Positions 45,408 through 53,883 of a stretch of DNA of 64,000 nucleotides are shown piece by piece. The DNA comes from Fen-999 sp041480065 (lineage in GTDB: Bacteria; Pseudomonadota; Gammaproteobacteria; Burkholderiales; Rhodocyclaceae), in NCBI GenBank assembly GCA_041480065.1, contig JBGOZF010000001.1, positions 87,614-151,613 of the forward strand, given 5' to 3'. The position numbers were made by a program, and so were the translations under genes. The number at the start of each line of letters is the position of its first letter. The first letter of the stretch is position 1. A model generated the notes under the pieces. It searched no databases. It was given only the letters and a program-made list of their open reading frames with translations, and was not told the origin of the DNA.

Positions 45408-46166
45408 TCAAAGTGGTATTCGTGGCATACCTGTCGGCGGTGGCACTTCCCTACTTGCGGCTGCATCCACTTTCCTGTCGATCTTGACACCCGATTTGGC
45501 GCTGCTGCATTCCTTGGCGTATCTTCCAAGATCACTCTTAAGGCCCCGCTGCAGGTCTCGGATCTTCTGATAGTGCCCACCAGGCTTTGTCAGGCCGGGC
45601 AAACCACCATGCTTGACGAAGCCGCCCTTTGCATCTGAAACGGGGTCATATTTCCGAAGTTCCTTTCCGAGCTTCCCATACTTTTCCAATATGTCACTGC
45701 GCATCTCGGCACATTTCTGTTCGAGAGCCGGATTGACAGGCATTATTGGCGTCGGATTGGTGAGGGCTCCACCCAGATCAGCGGTATTCTCGTGATTCTG
45801 GAATTTCTTGTCGGTGAGCCTGCACGCGTTCTTCCCATCCATCTTCACATCAAAGGAGTACAGAATCCACGTCGACTCCTTGATGAAGGTATTCGACTTG
45901 ACACCACCCACGGTCCCCGGCTCATCGCCATTCGAAAGCGAGAACTCCGACCCTTTGATGGCGATCATCATGCCACCGTCGGCTTTGACGGTGGTGGTGC
46001 CCTTGTCGAGCGTAGCCGACTGCGAAATGTTCGGGTAGGGGATCGGCACCGGCCCCCCTGGCGTCGGCGTCTTGCAGACATCGGGAATCGTAGCCGCGGA
46101 GATCGCGTTGCTGCCCTTGTGAATCAGCGAATTGGCTATGCCGTTGACCTTGATCGTAACCGGCAT
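45408..46166 (-). CDS. DUF4150 PAAR-like tip protein with C-terminal extension
   Basis: A 252-residue protein. The N-terminal part (about 1-130) has the DUF4150 / PAAR-like pattern with PVTIKVNGIANSLIHKGS and CKTPTPGGPVPIPYPN. A C-terminal extension of about 120 residues (LEQKCAEMRSDILEKYGKL, KPGGHYQKIRDLQRGLKSDLGRYAKECS) has no family I recognise and may be a toxin. PAAR-like proteins sharpen the VgrG spike and carry effectors. It follows the ketosynthase-like gene by 2 nt and precedes the ankyrin gene. Confidence 0.85.
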   Translation of the reverse strand: MPVTIKVNGIANSLIHKGSNAISAATIPDVCKTPTPGGPVPIPYPNISQSATLDKGTTTVKADGGMMIAIKGSEFSLSNGDEPGTVGGVKSNTFIKESTWILYSFDVKMDGKNACRLTDKKFQNHENTADLGGALTNPTPIMPVNPALEQKCAEMRSDILEKYGKLGKELRKYDPVSDAKGGFVKHGGLPGLTKPGGHYQKIRDLQRGLKSDLGRYAKECSSAKSGVKIDRKVDAAASREVPPPTGMPRIPL

Positions 46167-46168
46167 GG

Positions 46169-47224
46169 CTAGACGCCCCCCCGTGCTGCAATGAGCGCTG
46201 CAGCTCTTTCACCGCCTTCCGAACTCGCCCACACAAACGTGATTTGACCGTAGGCGTAACCCTTCAGCCCAGCAATGGTTGCCAGCATGAGATGCAGCAT
46301 CCCCCCTGCCGCAGCCACGTCACCCCAGCAATCGGCCGGCGCGACAAAATCGGAAGCGGAGATAAAGGACTCCTTGGTACGGAGACAGGTGAAACCGTAC
46401 TCGTCGGCGCGATAGGGTTCGCCATTCATGTCGCAGTAGACATCGCTGACCTGGACACCGTCCGGCAGCGCGGCGAGGGTTGCGCGGAATGCCTGCGTCA
46501 GCCCTTCACCTATACAAATGGTTTCCGTCTTGATACGTTTCGGTTCATGTGCCGAGCCCGTAGCCAGAATCGCCGCCAGTGGCGCAAGCACCATGCGCTT
46601 TGCCGTTTCGCCGCGTACGAGCAACAAGGCACCGGCAGCCTCACCGGGGATGAAGCCCCACGCGTTATTGAGTGGTCCGGCGCTGTGAAGCTGGTCGCAG
46701 GATTCCAGCCATTCCAGCGTCTCGGGTTCAATGTAAGTATCCACGCCGGCGACCACGCAGGCATCCAGCCCACCTTGCTGTAACTTCTTCACTGCCGCAT
46801 CGAGTGCGAGCAATCCGGCAGCATGTCCGGCCGGAAACACCGCCGTCGCGCCAAGGAGCCGCGAGTACCGACTATTGACGCGTGACATCAAATCGCGTTG
46901 CAGGAACTCCGGTAGCCCTGGGCGCTGGCTTGGCAAGCCAAGCGCAATAGCCACTCTTCCCGGCTGTTCGGTCTGCGCATTCAAGGGCTCAATTGCCTGA
47001 TCGATGGCCGGAATCAGCAAGGCTTCGAATCGATCGACGCCACTTAGCCCGATGTCTAGCCACTCCGCCCGCGCTACCCGCATCGGTTGGCCAGCGCTGT
47101 CGATCATATGCGGATGTTCGCCGAAGCCGCTGATACCCGCACGCACGGCGGCCGCGCTAGACCACGCGTCTCTGCCAATCGGGGTATTGGCACCCAAGCC
47201 TACAACGATGATGGGCTCGGGCAT
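46169..47224 (-). CDS. Beta-ketoacyl-synthase-like T6SS protein lacking the catalytic cysteine
   Basis: A 351-residue thiolase-fold protein: opening IIVVGLGANTPIGRDAW, and AVFPAGHAAGLLALDAA aligned with the active-site segment of ketosynthases. Where the family has Cys, there is His134. The later catalytic histidine motifs also appear altered (CDMNGEPYRADEYG and CWGDVAAAGG in the positions of HGTGTxxGD and GHxxxAAG). It is thus probably a non-catalytic scaffold. It overlaps DUF2169 by 1 nt and DUF4150 follows, a trio found together in T6SS spike clusters. Confidence 0.85.
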   Translation of the reverse strand: MPEPIIVVGLGANTPIGRDAWSSAAAVRAGISGFGEHPHMIDSAGQPMRVARAEWLDIGLSGVDRFEALLIPAIDQAIEPLNAQTEQPGRVAIALGLPSQRPGLPEFLQRDLMSRVNSRYSRLLGATAVFPAGHAAGLLALDAAVKKLQQGGLDACVVAGVDTYIEPETLEWLESCDQLHSAGPLNNAWGFIPGEAAGALLLVRGETAKRMVLAPLAAILATGSAHEPKRIKTETICIGEGLTQAFRATLAALPDGVQVSDVYCDMNGEPYRADEYGFTCLRTKESFISASDFVAPADCWGDVAAAGGMLHLMLATIAGLKGYAYGQITFVWASSEGGERAAALIAARGGV

Positions 47225-48276
47225 CAGGCCAACTCCAGTTCCGTTTCACCGTCGACGCGCTCGCCGCTGCTCAAGTCGGTCTTGAGGGTAACAATGGTAC
47301 GTTCGAGCTTCTGCACTTTGAAATGACAAGGCAGCGCCGAATGCCAGACCAGCGAGACTCGCGGGAAATCGGGCTCCAATATCACGCTGTGCAGCTTGCG
47401 CGTCTTGTGAATCTGCCGGTCCCCATCGTAAAAGCGCGTATCGAAACCGAGAAAGACCTTCGGAAGCAGGAATCGCAAGTTGCCGCTTGGCGTTAGATTC
47501 AGCAGAACCACCGGTTCGCCGCCGGTCAGGAATTGCGGTGCCTGCTGGTCGGCTGGCGCGCACTGGTGGAAGCGGTCATCGAAGTCCTCCGGCAGGAGGG
47601 GTTGCCTGTTCTTCATCCAGTTGTCGTCGTAGGTGCCGGCGTACGAGGCACGCGGCTGCCAGTGGCTGCCGACAGGGCCGAAGCCGGCGGGGGGCGGACG
47701 GTCGTCCCAGGATCCGATCAGGCGATCGGGGTATTCGAAGTTCGGCAAGGATAGGCCGTTCGAGTTGGCACGTGAAACGGCGAATCCGGTCCCCAGCGGA
47801 TTGGGCCATTCCCAGTCGCGGTCGGGGTGCTCGGACTTGAGATCGACACCGCCAAAAGCACGCTCGTAGCAAAGCGGCATCGTCACGAAAGGTTCCGGCT
47901 TGCTTATGCCGCCTCCCTCCCACGTCCGGTCACCGATGACGCGCAAGATCTTCTGCAGCGGCCCGACACGAAAACCGGCGTCGATCTCGGTGGCGGCTTT
48001 GCCGCCCGGTGCATGGGCCTGCCCGACGACCAGCACGTCCGTCGTCGTCTTGGTGCGGATCAGGTCGGCCTCGTACTTGATGCTGCTCTTCCCGGGTTCG
48101 CCGAAGTATTCGGGCACGTACAGGACCGGTGGCTGCTCTTTGGACGGGATCATCGAACCGTCGGGCAGAATATCGAACGTAGCCTTGACCGCGACCAGCC
48201 AGATTTCGGCGCCGTCGCGGTCGCGTACCCAGGCCCGTTCGGCGGCGAAAGGCGTTCGGTTGTCGACTTCCCACAT
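47224..48276 (-). CDS. DUF2169 T6SS-associated protein
   Basis: A 350-residue protein with the DUF2169 pattern: NRTPFAAERAWVRDRDGAEIWLVAVKATFDI, SSIKYEADLIRTKTTTDVLVVGQAHAPGG and later FGPVGSHWQPRASYAGTYDDNWM. DUF2169 proteins are encoded with VgrG, PAAR-like proteins and pentapeptide or DUF6484 proteins, and probably help load the spike. No membrane segment. It is one link in the tightly packed spike module. Confidence 0.88.
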   Translation of the reverse strand: MWEVDNRTPFAAERAWVRDRDGAEIWLVAVKATFDILPDGSMIPSKEQPPVLYVPEYFGEPGKSSIKYEADLIRTKTTTDVLVVGQAHAPGGKAATEIDAGFRVGPLQKILRVIGDRTWEGGGISKPEPFVTMPLCYERAFGGVDLKSEHPDRDWEWPNPLGTGFAVSRANSNGLSLPNFEYPDRLIGSWDDRPPPAGFGPVGSHWQPRASYAGTYDDNWMKNRQPLLPEDFDDRFHQCAPADQQAPQFLTGGEPVVLLNLTPSGNLRFLLPKVFLGFDTRFYDGDRQIHKTRKLHSVILEPDFPRVSLVWHSALPCHFKVQKLERTIVTLKTDLSSGERVDGETELELA

Positions 48277-48287
48277 GCTAAGGCTGC

Positions 48288-48818
48288 CTAGTTGATATCA
48301 ATGGCGGCGCCCTTGATCTTGTTGTAGCCGCTCGAGCGGCTCAAGACGTACCGTCCCTTGATGATCACCTTGCCGGCGCGTGTCAGCGTGATGCTGGCAT
48401 CGCCACAGCGCAGGACGATTTCGCGCTCGGCCGAGATGACGTATCGATCGTCGTCGGCCATGACTACGGTTTGCGGCGGTGGCGGCAGCGGATTGTCCAA
48501 GGCCATCGAAGAATCCTGAATCACACCGACAATGATGGGCAGAGTCGGATCGCCGCCTTGGTAAAGGACGACGACGTCCGATCCCAGCATCTGGCGGCGC
48601 AAGGCCACGGATGTGCGAGCGGTCACCACCTGCCTTGGCAGGGCTTCGAGATTGGTGACCAGCGGTCGATCCGCGAGATCGAACCCTTGCAGACGCCCTA
48701 TCGCTGCACTGCCCGACATCAATAGAGGCGAAGCACCGGCCCCTATCGGCTTGCGGCTGAGAATGGCAAAGTCGTCGGCTGCCTCATCGGCGACCAGTGG
48801 TTCAAATGGATCTTCCAT
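48288..48818 (-). CDS. DUF6484-domain protein of the VgrG module
   Basis: A 176-residue protein in which LSRKPIGAGASPLLMSGSAAIGRLQGF leads into SVALRRQMLGSDVVVLYQGGDPTLPIIVGVIQD, typical of DUF6484, and a C-terminal strand-rich repeat with ISAEREIVLRCGDASITLTRAGKVIIKGRYVLS similar to the VgrG tail. The ATG at 48818 is chosen; a TTG at 48851 would overlap vgrG. It probably caps or extends the spike. Confidence 0.8.
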   Translation of the reverse strand: MEDPFEPLVADEAADDFAILSRKPIGAGASPLLMSGSAAIGRLQGFDLADRPLVTNLEALPRQVVTARTSVALRRQMLGSDVVVLYQGGDPTLPIIVGVIQDSSMALDNPLPPPPQTVVMADDDRYVISAEREIVLRCGDASITLTRAGKVIIKGRYVLSRSSGYNKIKGAAIDIN

Positions 48819-48837
48819 CGCACCCACGCTGCGCTCC

Positions 48838-51099
48838 CTAGTTGATACCAACCTTGCTGCCCTTGATAACGACGTCGCTGCTTGCCTTGACGTTGATCTT
48901 GCCCGAGCCGTCGACCGTGATGTCCTTGCCCTTGATCGTAATGGTGCCGTCCTTCTTCATCGTGATACTGGCGCTGCCGGTCTTGATGGTGACGGAGTCG
49001 CCGGCGTCGATGACGAGGTTCTTGCCGGCCTTCGTCGAGTCGTCACCTTTGATATCCGCACTCTGATTGCCATCGACGCCGAGCGACTTGTTGCCCTTGA
49101 CCGACTTGGAGTCGTTGCCGGTGACTGACTCGCTCTGATTGCCGCCGACGTCGAGCGACTGGTTGGCGCCGACGCTCGTAGATTGGTTCGCTCCAACGTT
49201 GATCGTCTGGTTAGCGCCGACGGTGACCGCCTGCATGGCGCCGACGGTGATTTCCTGCGCGGTGCCGACGCTGATGGTTTCATTGACGCCCACCGAGTGC
49301 GTGCGTTGCAGGGCGACCGTGGCGGTCTCGCTGGCGCCAACGGTGATCGTGCGGTTGCTGCCGATAGTGATGGATTCGTTCGAGCCGACGGTTTCGGTGC
49401 GATTGACACCGATGACGATGGTCTCGTTGTTGCCGACCTTCTCCGAGCGGTTGACGCCTATCGTGATCGTCTCGTTGTTGTCGACCGTCTCAGTGCGGTC
49501 GTGCTTGATGTGGCTGGTCTCGTCGTGGTCGACGGTCTTGGTGCGGTCGTTGCCGACCCAGTGGGTCTCGTCGTGCTCGACTTCGATGTCCTGGTTCTTT
49601 TCGGCGTGGATCCAGAGCTGCTCATCGCCCTTCTTGTCTTCGAAGCGGATGGCATTGGCGTTGGCGCCGGAGCCGCCCTTGGTCGAGCGGGTCAGCACGC
49701 CGGTCTGGGTCATGTTCGCGGGCAGGTCCCACGGTGGCATCTGTTCGGCGTTGTAGACGCGGCCGGTGATGATGGGCTGGTCGGGGTCGCCTTCGAGGAA
49801 GTCGACGATGACTTCCTGGCCGATGCGCGGGATGGAGACCATGCCCCAGTTCTTGCCGGCCCAGGGGTGGGAGACGCGCATCCAGCAGGAGCTGTTCTCG
49901 TTCTTCTGGCCGACGCGGTCCCAGTGGAACTGGACTTTGACGCGGCCGTACTTGTCGGTGTAGATCTCGTCGCCGCTCGGGCCGACGACGACGGCGGTCT
50001 GCGGGCCTTGCACCGCAGGCTTGGGCGTCAGCCGGGCCGGCCGGAAAGGCTGCTTGCTGTTCAGCACGGTGAAGGAGCAGTCGTAGGACGTACCGCCGCC
50101 CTCGATGGATTCGTACTGGCTGTATTCGGCGTGGTGCTCGGCGGCGACAACGAGGTACTCGCGGTTCTGGTCGTCGCGCGGTTGGCCGGTGAGCTTGAAC
50201 AGGTGGCCGGCGCACAGGCCGCGGGCGTTGCATTGGCCATGGGCCAGTTCGTACTGAGCCTGCACTTCTTCCATGCGCGACTGCACGTAGTGCTCGCCAT
50301 CGCTCTTCTTGATGTACTCGCCGGGGTAGTCGTAGATCTCGTAGTCGGCGTGGACGTTGTCGCGCTTGACCTTGGTCTTGACCTGTAGCTCGACGCTCGG
50401 CTTTTCGAAGTCGTAGTCGTCGATGACGTAGCGGCCAGACTGAATTTCGCGCTCCAGGTGCCAGTCGGTAACGCGCTCCTGCTCAGGCCGGGCAGCACGG
50501 TCATGCGGGATGAAGGGGATTTGCGCGTAGCCGTCGAACGGCGCGTGGGCGCTGTACGAATCGGCGAACACCGCGGTGTGGTGACCGTCCTTGTGCTTGA
50601 GGTAATAGTAGATGCCCTCCTGCTCCATCAGGCGGCTGACGAAATTGAAGTCGGTTTCGCGGTACTGGACGCAGTAGTCCCACACCTCGTAGCTGCCGGT
50701 CAGTTCGAACTTGGTGTCGGCGATCTGCGAGTGGTCGTTGAAGACTTTCTTGAGGATGTCCGGCACCGTCATCTTCTGGAAGATGCGGCAGTTCGCAGTG
50801 CGGGTGAGCATCCACAGCCAGGGCCGCACCGTGGCGCGGTAGATGAAGTAGCGGCCGTAGGTGCCGCCCTGCGAAAAGCGCGTGACGAAGCCGTTGAAGT
50901 AGCGCCACTTGTTGTCGGGCAGCTCGGCTTTCACGGTGACGTTCTTGCCGAGAATGTCGTCGAGCTTGATGTCGCCTTTGTCGCTCAGCATGTCCAGGCG
51001 GTATTCGCTCAGGCGCGAAAGCTCCTCGCGCACGCTCATGCGATGGAACAGGAGCACGTCCTTGCCGAGCGGAGTGGTCAGTTCGAAGGTGCGGGTCAT
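48838..51099 (-). CDS. tssI: VgrG (TssI) spike protein
   Basis: A 753-residue protein with gp27-like and gp5-like (OB-fold) domains (VRYRETDFNFVSRLMEQEGIYYYL-type signature as YRETDFNFVSRLMEQEG, DKYGRVKVQFHWDRVG, MRVSHPWAGKNWGMVSIPRIGQEVIVDFLEGDPDQPIITGRVYN). From about residue 500 a long run of short repeats of type VGxNxTxxVG forms a beta-helix needle. No extra C-terminal enzyme domain is present, so cargo must be carried by other proteins. It is followed by DUF6484 and preceded by tssH. Confidence 0.96.
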   Translation of the reverse strand: MTRTFELTTPLGKDVLLFHRMSVREELSRLSEYRLDMLSDKGDIKLDDILGKNVTVKAELPDNKWRYFNGFVTRFSQGGTYGRYFIYRATVRPWLWMLTRTANCRIFQKMTVPDILKKVFNDHSQIADTKFELTGSYEVWDYCVQYRETDFNFVSRLMEQEGIYYYLKHKDGHHTAVFADSYSAHAPFDGYAQIPFIPHDRAARPEQERVTDWHLEREIQSGRYVIDDYDFEKPSVELQVKTKVKRDNVHADYEIYDYPGEYIKKSDGEHYVQSRMEEVQAQYELAHGQCNARGLCAGHLFKLTGQPRDDQNREYLVVAAEHHAEYSQYESIEGGGTSYDCSFTVLNSKQPFRPARLTPKPAVQGPQTAVVVGPSGDEIYTDKYGRVKVQFHWDRVGQKNENSSCWMRVSHPWAGKNWGMVSIPRIGQEVIVDFLEGDPDQPIITGRVYNAEQMPPWDLPANMTQTGVLTRSTKGGSGANANAIRFEDKKGDEQLWIHAEKNQDIEVEHDETHWVGNDRTKTVDHDETSHIKHDRTETVDNNETITIGVNRSEKVGNNETIVIGVNRTETVGSNESITIGSNRTITVGASETATVALQRTHSVGVNETISVGTAQEITVGAMQAVTVGANQTINVGANQSTSVGANQSLDVGGNQSESVTGNDSKSVKGNKSLGVDGNQSADIKGDDSTKAGKNLVIDAGDSVTIKTGSASITMKKDGTITIKGKDITVDGSGKINVKASSDVVIKGSKVGIN

Positions 51100-51132
51100 T
51101 TCTCTGGCTCTGGCAGTCTCATTTGAATGGCA

Positions 51133-53883
51133 TCAGGCGAAGTCATAGGCGAAATCCCCGGCCTGGACGCTGACGTGCACGCGCTCGATGGTCTTGCCTT
51201 CCATCATGCACTTGAGGAAGTCCTCGCTGATGCGCGGCAGTACGGTGTTGGTGAGGATGGCGTCGATCATGCGGCCGCCGCTTTCCAGCTCGGTGCAGCG
51301 GCTGACGATGAGCTTGACGACTTCGTCGTCGTAGCTCAGCTCCGCCTTGTGGCTCTCACGGATGCGCTTCTTGATGCGGCCGAGTTGCAGGCGGGCGATG
51401 GCGCCGATCATGTCGTCGTTGAGCGGGTAGTAAGGGATGACCACCAGCCGGCCGAGCAGAGCCGGCGGGAAGATCTTGAGCAGCGGCTCGCGCAGCGCCT
51501 TGGCGATGCCCTCCGGCGTCGGCATCAGTTCCGGATCCCGGCACAGGCCGGTGATGACGTCGGTGCCGGCGTTGGTGGTGAGCAGGATCAGGGTGTTCTT
51601 GAAGTCGATCACCCTGCCCTCGCCGTCTTCCATCCAGCCTTTGTCGAAAACCTGGAAGAAGATCTCATGCACGTCGGGGTGGGCCTTCTCGACTTCGTCC
51701 AGCAGCACCACCGAATAGGGGCGGCGGCGTACCGCTTCGGTGAGCACACCACCTTCGCCGTAACCGACATAGCCAGGCGGCGCGCCCTTGAGCGTGGAAA
51801 CGGTATGCGCCTCCTGGTATTCGCTCATGTTGATGGTGATGACGTTCTGTTCGCCGCCGTAAAGCGCCTCGGCCAGCGCCAAGGCGGTCTCGGTCTTGCC
51901 GACGCCGGAGGGGCCGGCGAGCATGAAGACGCCGATGGGCTTGTTCGGGTTGTCGAGCTTGGCGCGCGAGGTCTGGATGCGGCGCGCGATCATGTCGAGC
52001 GCGTGGCGCTGGCCGATGATGCGCTGGCCCAGCGTGTCGGCCAGCTTGAGCACGGCCTCGACTTCGTTCTTGACCATGCGCCCGACGGGAATGCCGGTCC
52101 AGTCCGCCACCACGGAAGACACGGCTTGTGCATCCACAGTCGGCATGATCAGCGGGTGTTCTCCCTGGACAGCGGCAAGCTGGACCTGCAAGTCGTGCAG
52201 CTCGGCGAGGCGCTTGGTGCGCTCTTCCGGGGTGAGGACGGCCGAGCCCTCGGCGGCTGCCGCCGTGGGTGCGGCGGACGCAGTGCCTGGGGCGGCCTCG
52301 ACCGCTGGCTTGTTCCCGGCGGCAGCCTGATCGACAGGCATGCCGCCGGCCCGGAGTTGCTTGCGCATTTCCAGGATCTTGTCTACCAGCGCTTTCTCCT
52401 CCTGCCAGCGGGCTTCGAGGCCCGTCAATCTCTCATGTTCCGTCGCCGCTATCGCTTCGGCATCGGCGCGCCGAGTGCCGACATCGATGCCGACCGCCTC
52501 TTCGTGGCCGATGATTTCGAGCTCGGTTTCCAGCGCCTGGATGCGGCGCTGGCAATCCTCGACTTCCGGCGGTGTGGCGTGCTGGCTGATGGCGACGCGC
52601 GCACAGGTGGTGTCGAGCAGGCTGATGGCCTTGTCGGGCAACTGGCGGGCGGGAATGTAGCGATGCGACAGCTTCACCGCCGCTTCCATGGCCTCGTCGA
52701 GCAACTGAACGCGGTGGTGCTTCTCCAGGGTCGAGGCAACGCCGCGCACCATGCGGATGGCCCTCTCTTCCGAGGGTTCGGCCACCTGCACGACCTGGAA
52801 GCGGCGGGTCAGCGCCGCATCCTTCTCGAAGTACTTCTTGTACTCGGCCCAGGTGGTGGCGGCGATCGTACGCAGCGTGCCGCGTGCCAGCGCAGGCTTG
52901 AGCAGGTTCGCGGCATCGCCGGTGCCGGCCGCGCCGCCGGCGCCGATCAGGGTGTGGGCTTCGTCGATGAACAGAATGATGGGCTTGGGCGAGGACTGCA
53001 CTTCCTCGATCACCTGCTTGAAGCGGTTCTCGAACTCGCCGCGCATGCTGGCGCCGGCCTGCAGCAGGCTGATGTCGAGCGTCAGGATCGACACATCCTT
53101 CAGCGGCGGCGGTACGTCGCCCTTGGCGATGCGCAGGGCAAAGCCCTCGACCACGGCCGTCTTGCCGACGCCGGCCTCGCCGGTGAGGATGGGATTGTTC
53201 TGGCGCCGGCGCATGAGGATGTCGACGATCTGGCGGATCTCCTCATCCCGACCCGTGATGGGATCGATATCGCCCTTGCGGGCAGCCGCGGTGAGGTCGA
53301 CGGCGAACTTCTTCAGCGCCTCCTGCTTGCCCATGGCCGCGGGTGCCATGGCGCCGCTGTCTTCGCCGGGCGCGAGGCCGGTGCCATCGTTGGGGCTGAG
53401 CCGTTCTTCGGGCGAGCCAGCGAGGATGCTATGAAAATCATCGGCCAGCGTGTCGGCCCGGATGGCATCGAACTGGCGCGAGATGTTCAGCAGGGCATTG
53501 CGCAGGCCGGGCGTCTTGAGGATGCCGACGATGAGGTGGCCGGTGCGCACCTGGCCTTCGCCAAACATCAGGCTGCCGTAAACCCAGCCGCGTTCGACGG
53601 CATTCTCGACATGGGTGGAGAGATCCGAGATCGATGTGGCGCCGCGCGGCAGGCGGTCCAGCGCCATGGTCAGGTCCTTGGCGAGACGGGAGGGATCGAG
53701 CTCGAAATGCTTGATGATGCGATGCAGGTCCGAGTCGTTGGTGCTGAGTATCTGTTGCAGCCAGTGCTCGAGCTCGACGTAGGGGTTGCCGCGCATCTTG
53801 CAGAAGATCGTTGCGCTTTCGATCGCCTGGTAGGCAAGCTTGTTGAGCTTGCCGAACAATGCAACACGGCTGATCTCACTCAC
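51133..53883 (-). CDS. tssH: TssH (ClpV) AAA+ ATPase
   Basis: A 916-residue ClpV with the N-terminal repeat domain (RVALFGKLNKLAYQAIESAT), first ATPase domain (Walker A GEAGVGKT), a coiled middle domain, and second ATPase domain (Walker A GPSGVGKT, LDEVEKAH). It disassembles contracted TssBC sheaths. The GTG start at 53883 overlaps the tssG stop by 4 nt. A longer frame upstream is an overlap with tssG and is rejected. Confidence 0.95.
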   Translation of the reverse strand: MSEISRVALFGKLNKLAYQAIESATIFCKMRGNPYVELEHWLQQILSTNDSDLHRIIKHFELDPSRLAKDLTMALDRLPRGATSISDLSTHVENAVERGWVYGSLMFGEGQVRTGHLIVGILKTPGLRNALLNISRQFDAIRADTLADDFHSILAGSPEERLSPNDGTGLAPGEDSGAMAPAAMGKQEALKKFAVDLTAAARKGDIDPITGRDEEIRQIVDILMRRRQNNPILTGEAGVGKTAVVEGFALRIAKGDVPPPLKDVSILTLDISLLQAGASMRGEFENRFKQVIEEVQSSPKPIILFIDEAHTLIGAGGAAGTGDAANLLKPALARGTLRTIAATTWAEYKKYFEKDAALTRRFQVVQVAEPSEERAIRMVRGVASTLEKHHRVQLLDEAMEAAVKLSHRYIPARQLPDKAISLLDTTCARVAISQHATPPEVEDCQRRIQALETELEIIGHEEAVGIDVGTRRADAEAIAATEHERLTGLEARWQEEKALVDKILEMRKQLRAGGMPVDQAAAGNKPAVEAAPGTASAAPTAAAAEGSAVLTPEERTKRLAELHDLQVQLAAVQGEHPLIMPTVDAQAVSSVVADWTGIPVGRMVKNEVEAVLKLADTLGQRIIGQRHALDMIARRIQTSRAKLDNPNKPIGVFMLAGPSGVGKTETALALAEALYGGEQNVITINMSEYQEAHTVSTLKGAPPGYVGYGEGGVLTEAVRRRPYSVVLLDEVEKAHPDVHEIFFQVFDKGWMEDGEGRVIDFKNTLILLTTNAGTDVITGLCRDPELMPTPEGIAKALREPLLKIFPPALLGRLVVIPYYPLNDDMIGAIARLQLGRIKKRIRESHKAELSYDDEVVKLIVSRCTELESGGRMIDAILTNTVLPRISEDFLKCMMEGKTIERVHVSVQAGDFAYDFA

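Noticed and set aside
48819..48851. A TTG start for the DUF6484 protein inside vgrG
   Set aside because: TTG is a weak start and the ATG at 48818 begins the family-like sequence.
49183..50388. Long plus-strand open frame opposite vgrG
   Set aside because: It is the antisense of the repeat-rich vgrG needle and its Val/Asp-rich product is an artefact of the repeats.
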